Position numbers and translations under genes: made by a program
Assembly (NCBI GenBank): GCA_001897435.1
Contig: MKSV01000002.1
Coordinates: 132,859-196,858 of the forward strand
Direction of reading: 5' to 3'
Source: Acidobacteriales bacterium 59-55
Lineage (GTDB): Bacteria > Acidobacteriota > Terriglobia > Terriglobales > Acidobacteriaceae
DNA: 64,000 nt
Part shown: positions 17,421 through 25,924 of the stretch, piece by piece
Layout of the letters: each line of letters begins with the position of its first letter
Position numbering within the stretch: the first letter of the stretch is position 1
Notes under the pieces: model-generated
Databases searched by the model: none
What the model was told of the DNA's origin: nothing
What the model saw: only the letters and a program-made list of their open reading frames with translations

Positions 17421-17626
17421 GTCCTGCCGGACGGGCCTCCTGCGCGGAGGGCGGGCGTTTCACGCCTTTTTAACTTGTCGTGGCGCTCCCATCGGTCGAG
17501 GGCCTCCCGTTGGTCGGCAGCGATCGATCCCGACCAACGGGAGGGCCTTGATGCTCGTAGCGCCACGACAAGGTATACACGCCACGAAGTGGCCGCCCTC
17601 CGCGCAGGAGGCCCGTCCGGCAGGAC
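17421..17626. repeat. 206-bp nested palindrome
   Basis: Three concentric perfect inverted repeats: 34-bp arms at 17421-17454 and 17593-17626, 14-bp arms at 17474-17487 and 17559-17572, and 15-bp arms at 17503-17517 and 17530-17544 around GATCGATC. Small side hairpins (GGCG-TTTCA-CGCC and GCCAC-GAA-GTGGC) sit between outer and middle arms. It fills the gap between the terminase and HipA-like genes. Confidence 0.95.
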
Positions 17627-17659
17627 AAAGAGGGGTTTATTCTGTTGCGGGGGTAAAGC

Positions 17660-18526
17660 TTGGCGGTTCTGGCGGTGCAGGCGATTCGGCGGATGCGGGG
17701 CGGCGCGCAGAGCCAGTTGATGCTGGGGGCCGACGGCAACCTGTGGGTGGTGAAGTTTCAGAACAACCCGCAGCACCTGCGCGTGCTGGCCAACGAGCTG
17801 ATCGCCACGCGGCTGGCGGCGGCGGTGGGGTTGACCGTTCCGCAGACCGACGTGGTGGAGGTGACCGAGTGGCTGGCGGCGAACACCGCCGACATGCAGG
17901 TGGACCTGGTTCGCGGCGGTCGCGAGCGCTGCGCGGCGGGGTTGCAGTTCGGCTCGCAGTTCGTGGGCGGCCTGATGCCGGGGCAGGTGGTCGACTATCT
18001 GCCCGAGTCGCAGTTGGACGAGGTGAGGAACGTGGCCGAGTTTGCAGGGATGCTGTGCATCGACAAGTGGGCGGGCAACTGCAACGGACGGCAGGCGGTG
18101 TTTGAGCGCAGGCCGCGCGAGCGCAAGTATCGAGCGACGTTTATCGATCAGGGCTTCTGCTTCAACGCGGGCGAGTGGACGTTTCCCGACTCGCCCCTGC
18201 GCGGCGTCTATGCGCGCAACGGAGTGTATGCGCGGGTGACCGGATGGGAGAGCTTTGAGCCGTGGCTGAGCCGCGTGGAGGCGATGCGCGCCGAGACGCT
18301 GTGGCAGATCGCCGAGGCGGTTCCGCCGGAGTGGTATGGCGGCGATACTGCGGTGATCGAGCGGCTGATGGAGCAGATGATGGCGCGGCGGTCGCGGGTG
18401 CGCGAGTTGATCGCATCGTTTCGGGACTCGAATCGGGAGCCGTTCCCGATGTGGGATGCGGTGAAGAAGATCGTAGTGCCAAGGCAGTTCGCCGAGGCGA
18501 GTGTTGTGAGTAAGTTTGTAATGTAG
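17660..18526 (+). CDS. HipA-like kinase-domain protein
   Basis: 288 aa from TTG 17660, after a GCGGGGGT purine run. It resembles the HipA-like kinase family lacking the HipA N-terminal domain: a nucleotide-binding region QSQLMLGADGNLWVVKFQ with Lys near 32, the helix HLRVLANELIATRLAAAVGL, the catalytic-loop-like CIDKWAGNCNGRQAVF near 133-148, and FIDQGFCFN near 161 in the DFG position. The loop reads N-C-N where such kinases normally have an Asp after the Asn, so activity is uncertain. It is followed 200 bp later by a DUF3037 gene, a pairing known in other bacteria. Possible toxin or signalling kinase carried as phage cargo. Confidence 0.65.
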   Translation: MAVLAVQAIRRMRGGAQSQLMLGADGNLWVVKFQNNPQHLRVLANELIATRLAAAVGLTVPQTDVVEVTEWLAANTADMQVDLVRGGRERCAAGLQFGSQFVGGLMPGQVVDYLPESQLDEVRNVAEFAGMLCIDKWAGNCNGRQAVFERRPRERKYRATFIDQGFCFNAGEWTFPDSPLRGVYARNGVYARVTGWESFEPWLSRVEAMRAETLWQIAEAVPPEWYGGDTAVIERLMEQMMARRSRVRELIASFRDSNREPFPMWDAVKKIVVPRQFAEASVVSKFVM

Positions 18527-18726
18527 CTTTTGGTTGCGGAATTGCTTGCTGTTAGTTGCTGGTTGTTAGTTGTTGGTTGTTAGAGCGATCCCGGTAGTCT
18601 ATCGGAACTCCAGACCGCAGATTCCTCCGCTTCGCTGCGGAATGACAAAGGGCTTGCAATTAACAGCTAGCAACCAGCAGCTAGCAACTAACAACCAGCA
18701 ACGAACAGCCAGCAGAGGAGACAGAC
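18527..18726 (+). repeat. Spacer with GTTGCTGGTTG runs and CAACAA-type leader
   Basis: TTGCTTGCTGTTAGTTGCTG-type runs at 18540-18590 and the complementary type CAGCTAGCAACTAACAACC at 18660-18718, so the two could pair. Between them is a short CTTCGCTGCGGAATGACAAA element also found near 5268, 29700 and 34790. The leader ends in AGAGGAGACAGAC, the ribosome site of the next gene. Confidence 0.7.
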
Positions 18727-19596
18727 TTGAAAGAGCGTTTGCCGTGCGAGTTCTTCCTCATCCGGTACGTGCCGGACGTGGTGAAGGGCGAGTTCACCAA
18801 CATCGGCGTGCTGCTGCGCGAGGCCGGCGGTCATGCGGACACGGTCAATAACGCTGCCGTCCGTTTTACCCGCGACTGGAGCCGCGTGCGCTGCATGGAC
18901 GCCGACGCCGACCTGGGCCTGCTGGAGTCGCTCGAAGGGGAGATCGCCGGGCGGCTGCGCGTGATGACGACCGATCCCAAGCCGGTGCTGGCGCTGCTGG
19001 AGGATACGCTGTCGAACTCGGTGCAGATCAGCGAGGCCCGCGCCACGCTGGCCGAGAGCATGACAGCAGAGATGGAGCAGTTGATGCGGATGTATGTCGA
19101 GCCGTTGAAGGTGAAGACGGAGCGCCGCCGCACGGGACGCGCCGCCATCGCCCAGGCTATGCGCACGGAGTTCGAGCGCGCCGGGGTGTGGACGCTGATG
19201 CGCAAGCGCATCGCCGCCTCGCTCTACACGCGGCCCGGCGACCCGATGAGGATCGACTGCGGCTACCGGGCTGATCCTGAAAGGACAACCGCGAATGGCG
19301 TGATTCGCATGTTCCAGGCGGTCTCGCTCGAAGGCGATGTGGAGGCGGCCAAGGGGCTGGCTTACTCTGCTCCGCGGCTGCGCGAGGGCGTCGAGCGGGT
19401 GGAGAGCGCGAAGCTGGAGTTGACGGCTATTGTCGAGCCTCTGCGGGCGGTCTCCGAGGCGGACTCGCCCGAAGACGAGGCCACGGAGCGCTATCGCTTC
19501 GGCGTCGAGGCGATGGAGCGCGAGGCGATTCGCGTGGTGACGGTGAACGACCTGGCACGGGTGGCGGAGACGGCACGGGTGGAGCTGCGGGTTTGA
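18727..19596 (+). CDS. DUF3037 family protein
   Basis: 289 aa, TTG start after AGAGGAG (spacing 6). The N-terminus FFLIRYVPDVVKGEFTNIGV is the hallmark of DUF3037. The rest is helical and rich in Glu/Arg (RATLAESMTAEMEQLMRMYV). No enzymatic motif is visible. DUF3037 genes are often found beside HipA-like kinases, as here, so the two probably act together, perhaps as substrate, inhibitor or adaptor of the kinase. Neither has an obvious virion role, which makes the pair the likely accessory module of the cluster. Confidence 0.7.
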   Translation: MKERLPCEFFLIRYVPDVVKGEFTNIGVLLREAGGHADTVNNAAVRFTRDWSRVRCMDADADLGLLESLEGEIAGRLRVMTTDPKPVLALLEDTLSNSVQISEARATLAESMTAEMEQLMRMYVEPLKVKTERRRTGRAAIAQAMRTEFERAGVWTLMRKRIAASLYTRPGDPMRIDCGYRADPERTTANGVIRMFQAVSLEGDVEAAKGLAYSAPRLREGVERVESAKLELTAIVEPLRAVSEADSPEDEATERYRFGVEAMEREAIRVVTVNDLARVAETARVELRV

Positions 19597-19601
19597 GGGG
19601 C

Positions 19602-19922
19602 GGCTGTTGGTTGTTGGTTGTTGGTTGCTAGTTGCTGGTTGCTGGTTGCTGGTTGCTTTAGGAGCCTCTGATTAAGTCCGGTTCTGTTAAGGGCACGGCT
19701 TCAGCCGTGCCGTAAGTGAATGGGCTGGAATGCGGCTTTAGCCGCTGAGAGAAATCGGGCCTTCCTTGGTTGTCATTTCGCGGCGGAGCGGAGAAATCCG
19801 CGGCGGGGGTAGCAATCCATACGGAGAGGTCTGATTCGGTCTCCGAAGATTGCCCTCAGGGGCTAAAGCCCCTGGCTTCGTCGAGGTTTGCGGCACGGCT
19901 GAAGCCGTGCCCTTAACAGAAC
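19602..19922. repeat. GTTGCTGGTT runs and two opposed family C repeats
   Basis: GGTTGCTGGTTGCTGGTTGC run at 19602-19660, a forward family C element at 19683-19751, and a reverse family C element at 19853-19922 (GGCACGGCTGAAGCCGTGCC next to GGGGCTAAAGCCCC). The opposed copies can pair over about 240 bp. No gene is seen between 19597 and 20153. Confidence 0.85.
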
Positions 19923-19937
19923 AACGAAACAACTGCT

Positions 19938-20071
19938 AACCAGCAATAACTAGCAACTAGCAACTAGCAACTAGCAACTAGCAACTAGCAACTAGCAACT
20001 AGCAACTAGCAACTAGCAACTAGCAACTAGCAACTAGCAACTAGCAACTAGCAACTAGCAACTAGCAACTA
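19938..20071 (+). repeat. Heptanucleotide tandem array (AACTAGC)n
   Basis: About 18 nearly uninterrupted copies of the 7-bp unit AACTAGC, ending about 85 bp upstream of the portal ATG. The unit is related to the CAACAA/AGCAAC leaders of other genes in the cluster and is complementary to the GTTGCTAGTTGC runs at 19602-19660. Confidence 0.95.
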
Positions 20072-20153
20072 ATTCGACGACAAGGCACGGCCGCGCGGCT
20101 GTGCATTTTTTTTGCAACAGAATCTTTGCAGGCTAGGGAAGCGGAGGAGAGGC

Positions 20154-21425
20154 ATGAACGTTCGGACAGCAATCGGGAGTGCGTGGCAGAGGCTTATGGG
20201 CGTCGAGGCAGCGGCGGAGACGGTCGCATCGGCGGCGGGCGGCGAGCGGAAGACGGCGATGCTGCCTTCGATATTTACGCCGTATAACCCGGCGGGACGA
20301 GCCGGACAAAGCGCTCTGCCTAAGCCGACGCCGGCCAACCTGCGCCGGTTCGCCGAGACGCCGGTGGTGCGCCGCGCCATCAACGTGGTGAAGGACAAGA
20401 TCGCCAGCATGGACTGGCAGGTGCGCGTGCGCCGCGGCTACGACGCCGCCAGCGTGCCCGACGCGGCGGCGCGGCTGAACGCGCTGCGCCTCGCCCTCGA
20501 AGAGCCCAACCCCGCCGACAGCTTTCGCGTGCTGTGGGAGCAGGTGCTCGAAGACCTGATCGTCGGCGGCTTCGGCGCGGTGGAGATGGAGGCGACCGGC
20601 GACCCGGCGCGGCCCTTTCACCTGTGGGCGGTCGACGGCGCCACCATCCGCATCGACAGCCGCTGGGACGGCGATCCGGCGCGGCCTCGCTATGCGCAGG
20701 CTGCCGCGCAGGCGGGTTCTTCCGAGAGCCTGATCGGACGCGACAACTTCATCCCGCTGCTGGACGACGAGCTGATGTACCTGCGCCTGAATCCGCGCAC
20801 GCATACGCCCTTCGGCCTGGGGCGGCTGGAGGTCGCCTTCGAGACGGTGAACCAGTTCCTCAGCGCGAACCGCTACGCCGGACGGCTGGCGTCGAACTCG
20901 GTGGTGCAGTACGCGCTGTGGCTGAACGAGGCGACGCCCGAGCAGCACGACCGCCTCATCCGCTGGTGGCAGGACGAGATCGAGGGCACGGGCCGCGTGC
21001 CTCTGCTGAGCTGCGAGCAGAAGCCCGAGGTGCTGCGCTTTGCCGGCGGCACCGACGCCGACCTGCGTCTCGCGTGGCAGGAGATGCTGATGCGGCTGAT
21101 CGCCAATGCCTTCGAGCTGCCGCCCATGCTGCTCGGCCTGCAGCACGACGTCAACCGCTCCACCGCGGGCGAGATGGCCGACGAGGCCTTCCAGAGCGCC
21201 ATCGTACCGGTGGCGAAGCTGCTGGCTGAGCACATCACCCGCGACCTGTTCGCGAAAAAACTGGGCTGGCGCGAGTTCGAGTTCTGCTTCAACGCGCTCG
21301 ACAGCCGCGACGAGAGCGAAGAGGTGAAGATCCAGACGGCGCTGCTCACGGCAGGCGTGCTCACCGTCGACGAGGTGCGGCAGATGCGCGGGCTGGCTCC
21401 GCTGAATCCGGCGGTGGCCGAGTGA
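20154..21425 (+). CDS. Phage portal protein
   Basis: 423 aa, start ATG 20154 after GCGGAGGAGA. HK97/SPP1-like portal features: PVVRRAINVVKDKIASMDWQ near 75, a stem/wing region with VLEDLIVGGFGAVEMEATGD, the IRIDSRWDGDPARPRYAQ crown strand, DELMYLRLNPRTHTPFGLGR, and the helical NQFLSANRYAGRLASN plus AFELPPMLLGLQHDVNRSTA segment typical of this family. It forms the dodecameric DNA gate at one head vertex. Its stop overlaps the start of the next gene by GTGA. Separation from capsid and terminase by several kb is unusual. Confidence 0.8.
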   Translation: MNVRTAIGSAWQRLMGVEAAAETVASAAGGERKTAMLPSIFTPYNPAGRAGQSALPKPTPANLRRFAETPVVRRAINVVKDKIASMDWQVRVRRGYDAASVPDAAARLNALRLALEEPNPADSFRVLWEQVLEDLIVGGFGAVEMEATGDPARPFHLWAVDGATIRIDSRWDGDPARPRYAQAAAQAGSSESLIGRDNFIPLLDDELMYLRLNPRTHTPFGLGRLEVAFETVNQFLSANRYAGRLASNSVVQYALWLNEATPEQHDRLIRWWQDEIEGTGRVPLLSCEQKPEVLRFAGGTDADLRLAWQEMLMRLIANAFELPPMLLGLQHDVNRSTAGEMADEAFQSAIVPVAKLLAEHITRDLFAKKLGWREFEFCFNALDSRDESEEVKIQTALLTAGVLTVDEVRQMRGLAPLNPAVAE

Positions 21426-23770
21426 AGATCACCATCGACAATCTCGACGGCCGGGGCGCGGTGGACTATAGCGGCGCTTTGTGCGCGGGCACTTCGCTGA
21501 ACGGCGATTCCTTGAAGATCGAGCGCGTGCTCAACGCGCCTTCGCGTTCGAGCGGTATGCTCGACCTCTCGGGCAGCACGCTGGCCGCGCCGGTGCGCCG
21601 CGCCCGCGTGGTGATGACGAGCGACGGCGGCACCGTGCTCTTCACCGGCTACCTCGCCACCGAGCCCGAGCGCGTCTACGCGGGCGTGGCCTCCACCGGC
21701 CCGGTCTATCGCTACGCCTTCAGCGCCGTCAGCGACGAGTGGCTGCTCGACAAGCAGGCGTTCGTGACCGGCGGCAGCAGCCTGGCGCAGGGTGCAGGGC
21801 TGGCGCTGACGACGTTGACCGAACGCGCCGGCAGCGGTCTCTTCACCACGACGGGCGTGGCGGAGGGGCGCGCCGTCGGCGTCTTCGCACCGATGCAGAC
21901 GGAGAACTGGTCGACCAACGCGGGCCGCATCGCCGATGCCGCCTACGCGGCCTATCGCGTGCTCGATGGCGCTGTGTCGATGCAGTCGACGGGCGCGGTG
22001 ACTCATGTCTTGAGCGACGGCGACGGCACGTTGCAGATCGCGGCGTTGAAGACCGCCGCCGTCCGCGAGCTGGCCAATGACGTCACCCTCAGCGGCGAGA
22101 TCGAGCCGGCCGCCTACATCGCGGAGAGCTTCGCCGGCGACGGCGCGACGGCCGTCTTTCAACTCTCTGAAGCGCCTTTTCGACCGAAGGGCAGCGCCGC
22201 GCCGCTCATCGATGACAACTTCGCCGACAGCTTCGACGGCGGCGTCTTCAACCCGCGCCTCTGGCAGCTCTCCGATCCCGGCTCGCACCTGGGCTTCGGC
22301 GCCGCGGGGCTGGCCATGACCGGCGGCAACGGCTTCGACGGGCAGACGACGCTCACGGCGATCGACCCAGTCGAGATCGGCGGCACGCTGGTGATCGAGG
22401 CGGGCAGCGTGCAACTCGGGGCCGGTAGCGCGGGCATCGTATGCGGCCTCTACCACGGCGCCACCGAGAGCGCGAACTGCTTCGCGGGGTACAACGTGCG
22501 GCAGGCGGGCGGCGCGACCGTCGTGGTTCCGCTGGTCGAGGGCGTTGAGGCGGGCACGGCGTTCACGCTGGTGAATGGGCACACCTACACGCTGCGCATC
22601 CGCATACACTCGGTCGAATCGCAGCGCGTGTTGCAGGCCTTCTACACCATGGTCGACGGCGCGATCCAGAGCTTCGGCGAGGGCGCGGTCGAGGCGCCGG
22701 CCAGCCTCGTCTTCGAGCTGCAGGACCTGGGCGCGGCCTCGAATGCGCCGGCGACGGTGCTCTACGACAGCGCGTCGGCGGGCGTGGTCGCAAGCTCGCC
22801 CGCAAGCTGCGCCTTCGTCGCCGTCAACAGCGTTCAACTCTTCGGCTCCATGGGCTACTGCCGGGTCACGCAGACGGGTTCGGCCTGGGTCGCGAGCACG
22901 CTGGCCGACGGAACAAAGCTGACGCGGCTGGCGGGAATTGCGGGCGAAGGTGTGGACTGCACTCTGTCTGCTACCGGTAAGGTTACATTCTTCAACGGAC
23001 GCATTCCCGTGGCGGGCGAGATTGTAACCGTGACGTATCGCGGACGGCGGCGGGCAGTAGCGCGGCTCGAAGACGCGGCCAGCGTCGCCGCCGAGGCGGC
23101 GGGCGGCATGCCGGGAACGGCGCAGTGGCTGGGCCGCATCGTCTCGCCGAGGTCGCGAAGCTCTGTCGACTGCGAAAACGCGGCGCTGGCCGTGCTGAGC
23201 TCTTCGGCCAGCCGCGCGGCGGCGATTGCGGGAAGCTACGAGGCCGTGAATCCCGCCGACATCTGGCCCGGCGATGTGCTCGCCATCAGTCGAGGAAGCG
23301 AGACTCTGAGCGTGGTCGTCCGGCGCGTGGAGATCGTTGCGGCTCCCGCCTGCCCCGAGCTGCTGACCTACCGCATCGCCTTTGCCAACGACTGGGCAGC
23401 GAGCCTTGGCTTGAAGCTTTCGGAGGCGATCGCCACCGACGCTCTGCTGCCGCAGACGGCACTCACTTCTCCAAGCAATGTGCTCGCGAACCTGCAACAG
23501 TTACAAATTGTCAGCACGACTGGCAGCGCGCTACAGGTAGACGCAGGGACGGCACCGCCGACGGGCGGCGGCTTCGAGGTGCGGCGGCGCGACTGGAGCT
23601 TCGGCCCCGGTGTCGATCAGGATCTGGTGCTGCGCAGCCCGGTGCGGAACTTTTCCATCCCGCGCGAGGCGCAGGCGGAACGCTACTTCGTGCGCATGTA
23701 CGACGGCTCCACGCCGCCCGTCTACTCGCGATTTTCGAGCGCGATCTTTACGAATCTGCCGGTGGGCTAG
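21422..23770 (+). CDS. Large tail-hub / tip-like structural protein
   Basis: 782 aa, GTG start overlapping the portal stop. It is beta-rich and Ala/Gly/Ser/Thr-rich. Residues about 1-150 (GVASTGPVYRYAFSAVSDEW) resemble baseplate hub domains. The middle (SFDGGVFNPRLWQLSDPGSH and following, about 255-420) looks like a LamG/concanavalin-type jelly roll. About 595-670 (NPADIWPGDVLAISRGSETL) resembles the loading domain of tail hubs, and a final fibronectin-like strand set ends IFTNLPVG. The role may be to join the tail tip to fibres, or receptor binding. Coupling to portal translation is unexpected for a tail gene. Confidence 0.55.
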   Translation: MKITIDNLDGRGAVDYSGALCAGTSLNGDSLKIERVLNAPSRSSGMLDLSGSTLAAPVRRARVVMTSDGGTVLFTGYLATEPERVYAGVASTGPVYRYAFSAVSDEWLLDKQAFVTGGSSLAQGAGLALTTLTERAGSGLFTTTGVAEGRAVGVFAPMQTENWSTNAGRIADAAYAAYRVLDGAVSMQSTGAVTHVLSDGDGTLQIAALKTAAVRELANDVTLSGEIEPAAYIAESFAGDGATAVFQLSEAPFRPKGSAAPLIDDNFADSFDGGVFNPRLWQLSDPGSHLGFGAAGLAMTGGNGFDGQTTLTAIDPVEIGGTLVIEAGSVQLGAGSAGIVCGLYHGATESANCFAGYNVRQAGGATVVVPLVEGVEAGTAFTLVNGHTYTLRIRIHSVESQRVLQAFYTMVDGAIQSFGEGAVEAPASLVFELQDLGAASNAPATVLYDSASAGVVASSPASCAFVAVNSVQLFGSMGYCRVTQTGSAWVASTLADGTKLTRLAGIAGEGVDCTLSATGKVTFFNGRIPVAGEIVTVTYRGRRRAVARLEDAASVAAEAAGGMPGTAQWLGRIVSPRSRSSVDCENAALAVLSSSASRAAAIAGSYEAVNPADIWPGDVLAISRGSETLSVVVRRVEIVAAPACPELLTYRIAFANDWAASLGLKLSEAIATDALLPQTALTSPSNVLANLQQLQIVSTTGSALQVDAGTAPPTGGGFEVRRRDWSFGPGVDQDLVLRSPVRNFSIPREAQAERYFVRMYDGSTPPVYSRFSSAIFTNLPVG

Positions 23771-23787
23771 GGGGAGGCTGCTCAAAG

Positions 23788-23860
23788 CGTACCTCAGGGG
23801 CTAAAGCCCCCGTGCCAACGAGACACGGATGGCACGGCTGAAGCCGTGCCCTTAACAAAG
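23788..23860 (-). repeat. Family C/B hybrid hairpin repeat, reverse orientation
   Basis: GGGGCTAAAGCCCC followed by GGCACGGCTGAAGCCGTGCC and CTTAAC. It lies between the hub-like gene and the small coiled-coil gene. Confidence 0.85.
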
Positions 23861-23951
23861 GCTCACTGCTTTCACATGCCGTGGAGCGGAAACTGTGCCT
23901 GCAATGGAGACTGACTCGATCAGACCCTTGCTGGAGCAAAGGAGATAAAAG

Positions 23952-24167
23952 ATGACGGAGTTCGAAGCGCAGGTGCTCGCCGACCTGAGCGTGTTGAAGA
24001 GCCAGATGGAGCATCTGCTGGGCATCGGCCAGCCGGGTCGCCTGACGCAGATCGAGGAGCGTGTGGATCGCCACGAGCGCAGCGTGCAGCGCATGAAGGG
24101 ATTGTTCACCGCGGTTGGAGGCCTGTTCACGATAGCGCAGATCGCCGTCGATTACTTTCGCCGGTGA
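23952..24167 (+). CDS. Small coiled-coil protein with C-terminal membrane helix (XhlA-like)
   Basis: 71 aa, AAAGGAGATAAAAG ribosome site. Residues 1-48 form a coiled coil (VLADLSVLKSQMEHLL, IEERVDRHERSVQRMK) and residues about 49-70 a single membrane segment (GLFTAVGGLFTIAQIAVDYF) with a basic end. This layout matches haemolysin XhlA-type proteins found beside phage holins and lysins. No endolysin is adjacent. The nearest lysozyme is the orphan at 46.9 kb. Role in lysis or particle release is inference. Confidence 0.6.
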   Translation: MTEFEAQVLADLSVLKSQMEHLLGIGQPGRLTQIEERVDRHERSVQRMKGLFTAVGGLFTIAQIAVDYFRR

Positions 24168-24215
24168 AGCCCGATGAATGTTGGAAAGACCGGCAAAACC
24201 GTATAATCGGGGTCT

Positions 24216-24731
24216 ATGGATGCCGAGCCGCTGGTTGGAATTGTGATGGGAAGCCGCAATGATTACGCGGTGATGCGAGCTGCCGCCGAGATGCTCAAGG
24301 AGTTCGGCGTGCCCCACGAGGTGCGCGTCGTCTCGGCGCATCGCACGCCCGATCTTCTGTTTGAATACGCCGATGCCGCGGCCGGGCGCGGGTTGCGCGC
24401 CATCATCGCGGGCGCGGGCGGCGCGGCGCATCTGCCGGGAATGCTGGCGGCAAAGACGGTCGTGCCGGTGCTGGGCGTGCCCATCGCCGCGACCGCGCTG
24501 CAAGGGATGGACTCGCTGCTGAGCATCGTGCAGATGCCGAAGGGAATTCCCGTGGCCACGCTGGCCATCGGCGCGGCGGGCGCGGCCAACGCGGGTTTGC
24601 TCGCGGTGGCGATGCTGGCCACGACCGATCCGGCGCTGCGGGCGAAGCTGGCGGCATGGCGCGCGACGCGGCGCGACGAGGTGCTGGCGCAAGTGGTCGG
24701 CGAAGAGAACGCAGAAGAGGCGGGCGCGTGA
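24216..24731 (+). CDS. purE: N5-carboxyaminoimidazole ribonucleotide mutase
   Basis: 171 aa, full length. Converts N5-CAIR to CAIR in cytosolic purine synthesis. Class I PurE signatures: the phosphate/substrate loop GSRNDY (about 12-17, usually GSxSDW, so the second Ser is Asn here), SAHRTPD with the catalytic His (about 42), and the [14 protein letters not shown] loop (about 65-78). Its stop overlaps the purK start by GTGA, so purEK is a coupled operon. There is a gap of 48 bp to the phage-like cluster. Confidence 0.93.
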   Translation: MDAEPLVGIVMGSRNDYAVMRAAAEMLKEFGVPHEVRVVSAHRTPDLLFEYADAAAGRGLRAIIAGAGGAAHLPGMLAAKTVVPVLGVPIAATALQGMDSLLSIVQMPKGIPVATLAIGAAGAANAGLLAVAMLATTDPALRAKLAAWRATRRDEVLAQVVGEENAEEAGA

Positions 24732-25924
24732 GCTCTGCCGATTCGACAAAACATCTACAGGCGGCGAAGCCGATCCTTCCCGGCGCGACCATCGGAATCT
24801 TTGGCGGCGGGCAGCTTGGCCGCATGACGGCGATGGCGGCGCGGGCGATGGGCTACCGCATCCAGGTGCTCGACCCCGACCCGGCCTGCCCGGCGCGCTT
24901 CGTCGTCGATAGCTGCATCGAGGCGGGGTGGGACGATGTGCGCGAGGCTACCAACCTTGCTCGCGGATGCGATGTGGTGACGCTCGAGATCGAGCAGATT
25001 GCGGCGGCGAGCATGGCCGCGGCGGCAAAGCTCGCGCCCGTGCGCCCCGGCGGCGCGATGCTGGCGATCATTCAGGACCGCATCGCGCAAAAGGAGTGGC
25101 TGCGCACGAACGGCTTTCCCGTCGGCGAGTACCGCGCCGTGCGCTCGCTCGACGAACTGCGCAACGCCATCGCCGAAGTTGGCGGCAAATGCTTCTGCAA
25201 GAGCGCGACCGGCGGCTATGACGGCCGCGGACAGGGCAAGGTCGGCTTCGACGCCACAGCCTCCGCGGAAGACGAGGCGCGCGGAGCATGGGCGGCGCTG
25301 GGCGAAGGTCCGGGAGTCGTAGAGAAAGCCGTCGACCTCGAACGCGAGATTTCCGTGATGGTGGCGCGGGCTCCCAACGGCGAGGTCAAGGTATTTCCGA
25401 CGGCGTGGAACCACCACGAGGATCAGATTCTGGCGTGGAGCGCGATGCCCGCGCCGCTCGCACCTGCGATGGAGGCCGAGGCGCGCGGGCTGGCGCAGCG
25501 GATCGCCGATGCGTTTGAGCTGGAGGGTATTCTCGCGGTCGAGATGTTCTGCGCGAAGGACGGCACGCTGCTGGTCAACGAGCTGGCTCCGCGCCCGCAC
25601 AACAGCTATCACGCCAGCGAGCGCGCCTGCGTCACCAGCCAGTTCGAGCAACTGGTGCGCGCCGTCTGCGATCTGCCGCTGGGCGAGGTGGATATCGTGC
25701 AGCCGGCGGCGATCGCCAACCTGCTGGGCGACCTGTGGCTCAACGCCGACGGCTCGCCGCGCGAACCGGGATTCGTTGCCGCGCTCGCGGTGCCGGGCGT
25801 GCGGCTGCACCTCTACGAAAAGCTGCGCCCGCGCAAAGGCCGCAAGATGGGCCACCTCTCCGCCGTGGGCAAGACGGCGGAAGAGGCGGTGGAGTTGGTA
25901 CAGCGGGCCAAGGCGCTGTTGTGA
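24728..25924 (+). CDS. purK: N5-carboxyaminoimidazole ribonucleotide synthase
   Basis: 398 aa from GTG 24728 (overlapping purE). ATP-grasp enzyme converting AIR, ATP and bicarbonate to N5-CAIR, the substrate of PurE. The N-terminus [20 protein letters not shown] is the PurK preATP-grasp signature. [15 protein letters not shown] is the ATP-grasp loop, and [20 protein letters not shown] and [20 protein letters not shown] are the metal/ATP-binding segments. Complete with no oddities. The usual second-domain residues E and N of [10 protein letters not shown] are intact. Confidence 0.95.
   Translation: MSSADSTKHLQAAKPILPGATIGIFGGGQLGRMTAMAARAMGYRIQVLDPDPACPARFVVDSCIEAGWDDVREATNLARGCDVVTLEIEQIAAASMAAAAKLAPVRPGGAMLAIIQDRIAQKEWLRTNGFPVGEYRAVRSLDELRNAIAEVGGKCFCKSATGGYDGRGQGKVGFDATASAEDEARGAWAALGEGPGVVEKAVDLEREISVMVARAPNGEVKVFPTAWNHHEDQILAWSAMPAPLAPAMEAEARGLAQRIADAFELEGILAVEMFCAKDGTLLVNELAPRPHNSYHASERACVTSQFEQLVRAVCDLPLGEVDIVQPAAIANLLGDLWLNADGSPREPGFVAALAVPGVRLHLYEKLRPRKGRKMGHLSAVGKTAEEAVELVQRAKALL

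Larger units (their letters stand above)
2788..24167 (+). mobile_element. Phage-like particle gene cluster, probably domesticated or decayed
   Basis: Virion genes all on one strand: protease, scaffold-like, capsid, connectors, tail genes, fibre, large terminase, portal and hub-like protein, with a repressor and a sigma-like regulator at the left end. Host repeats (families A, B, C and CAACAA-type leaders) separate nearly every gene, unlike the compact prophage at 50.9-64 kb. Integrase, excisionase, replication genes, small terminase and tape measure are not seen. The order is unusual because terminase (15.9 kb) and portal (20.2 kb) follow the capsid and tail genes. Boundaries are approximate. 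Confidence 0.7.

Noticed and set aside
15749..17776. 675-aa open frame antisense to the terminase gene
   Set aside because: Shadow of high-GC coding DNA; the sense frame has clear terminase motifs, and this frame reads through the palindrome and family A repeats.
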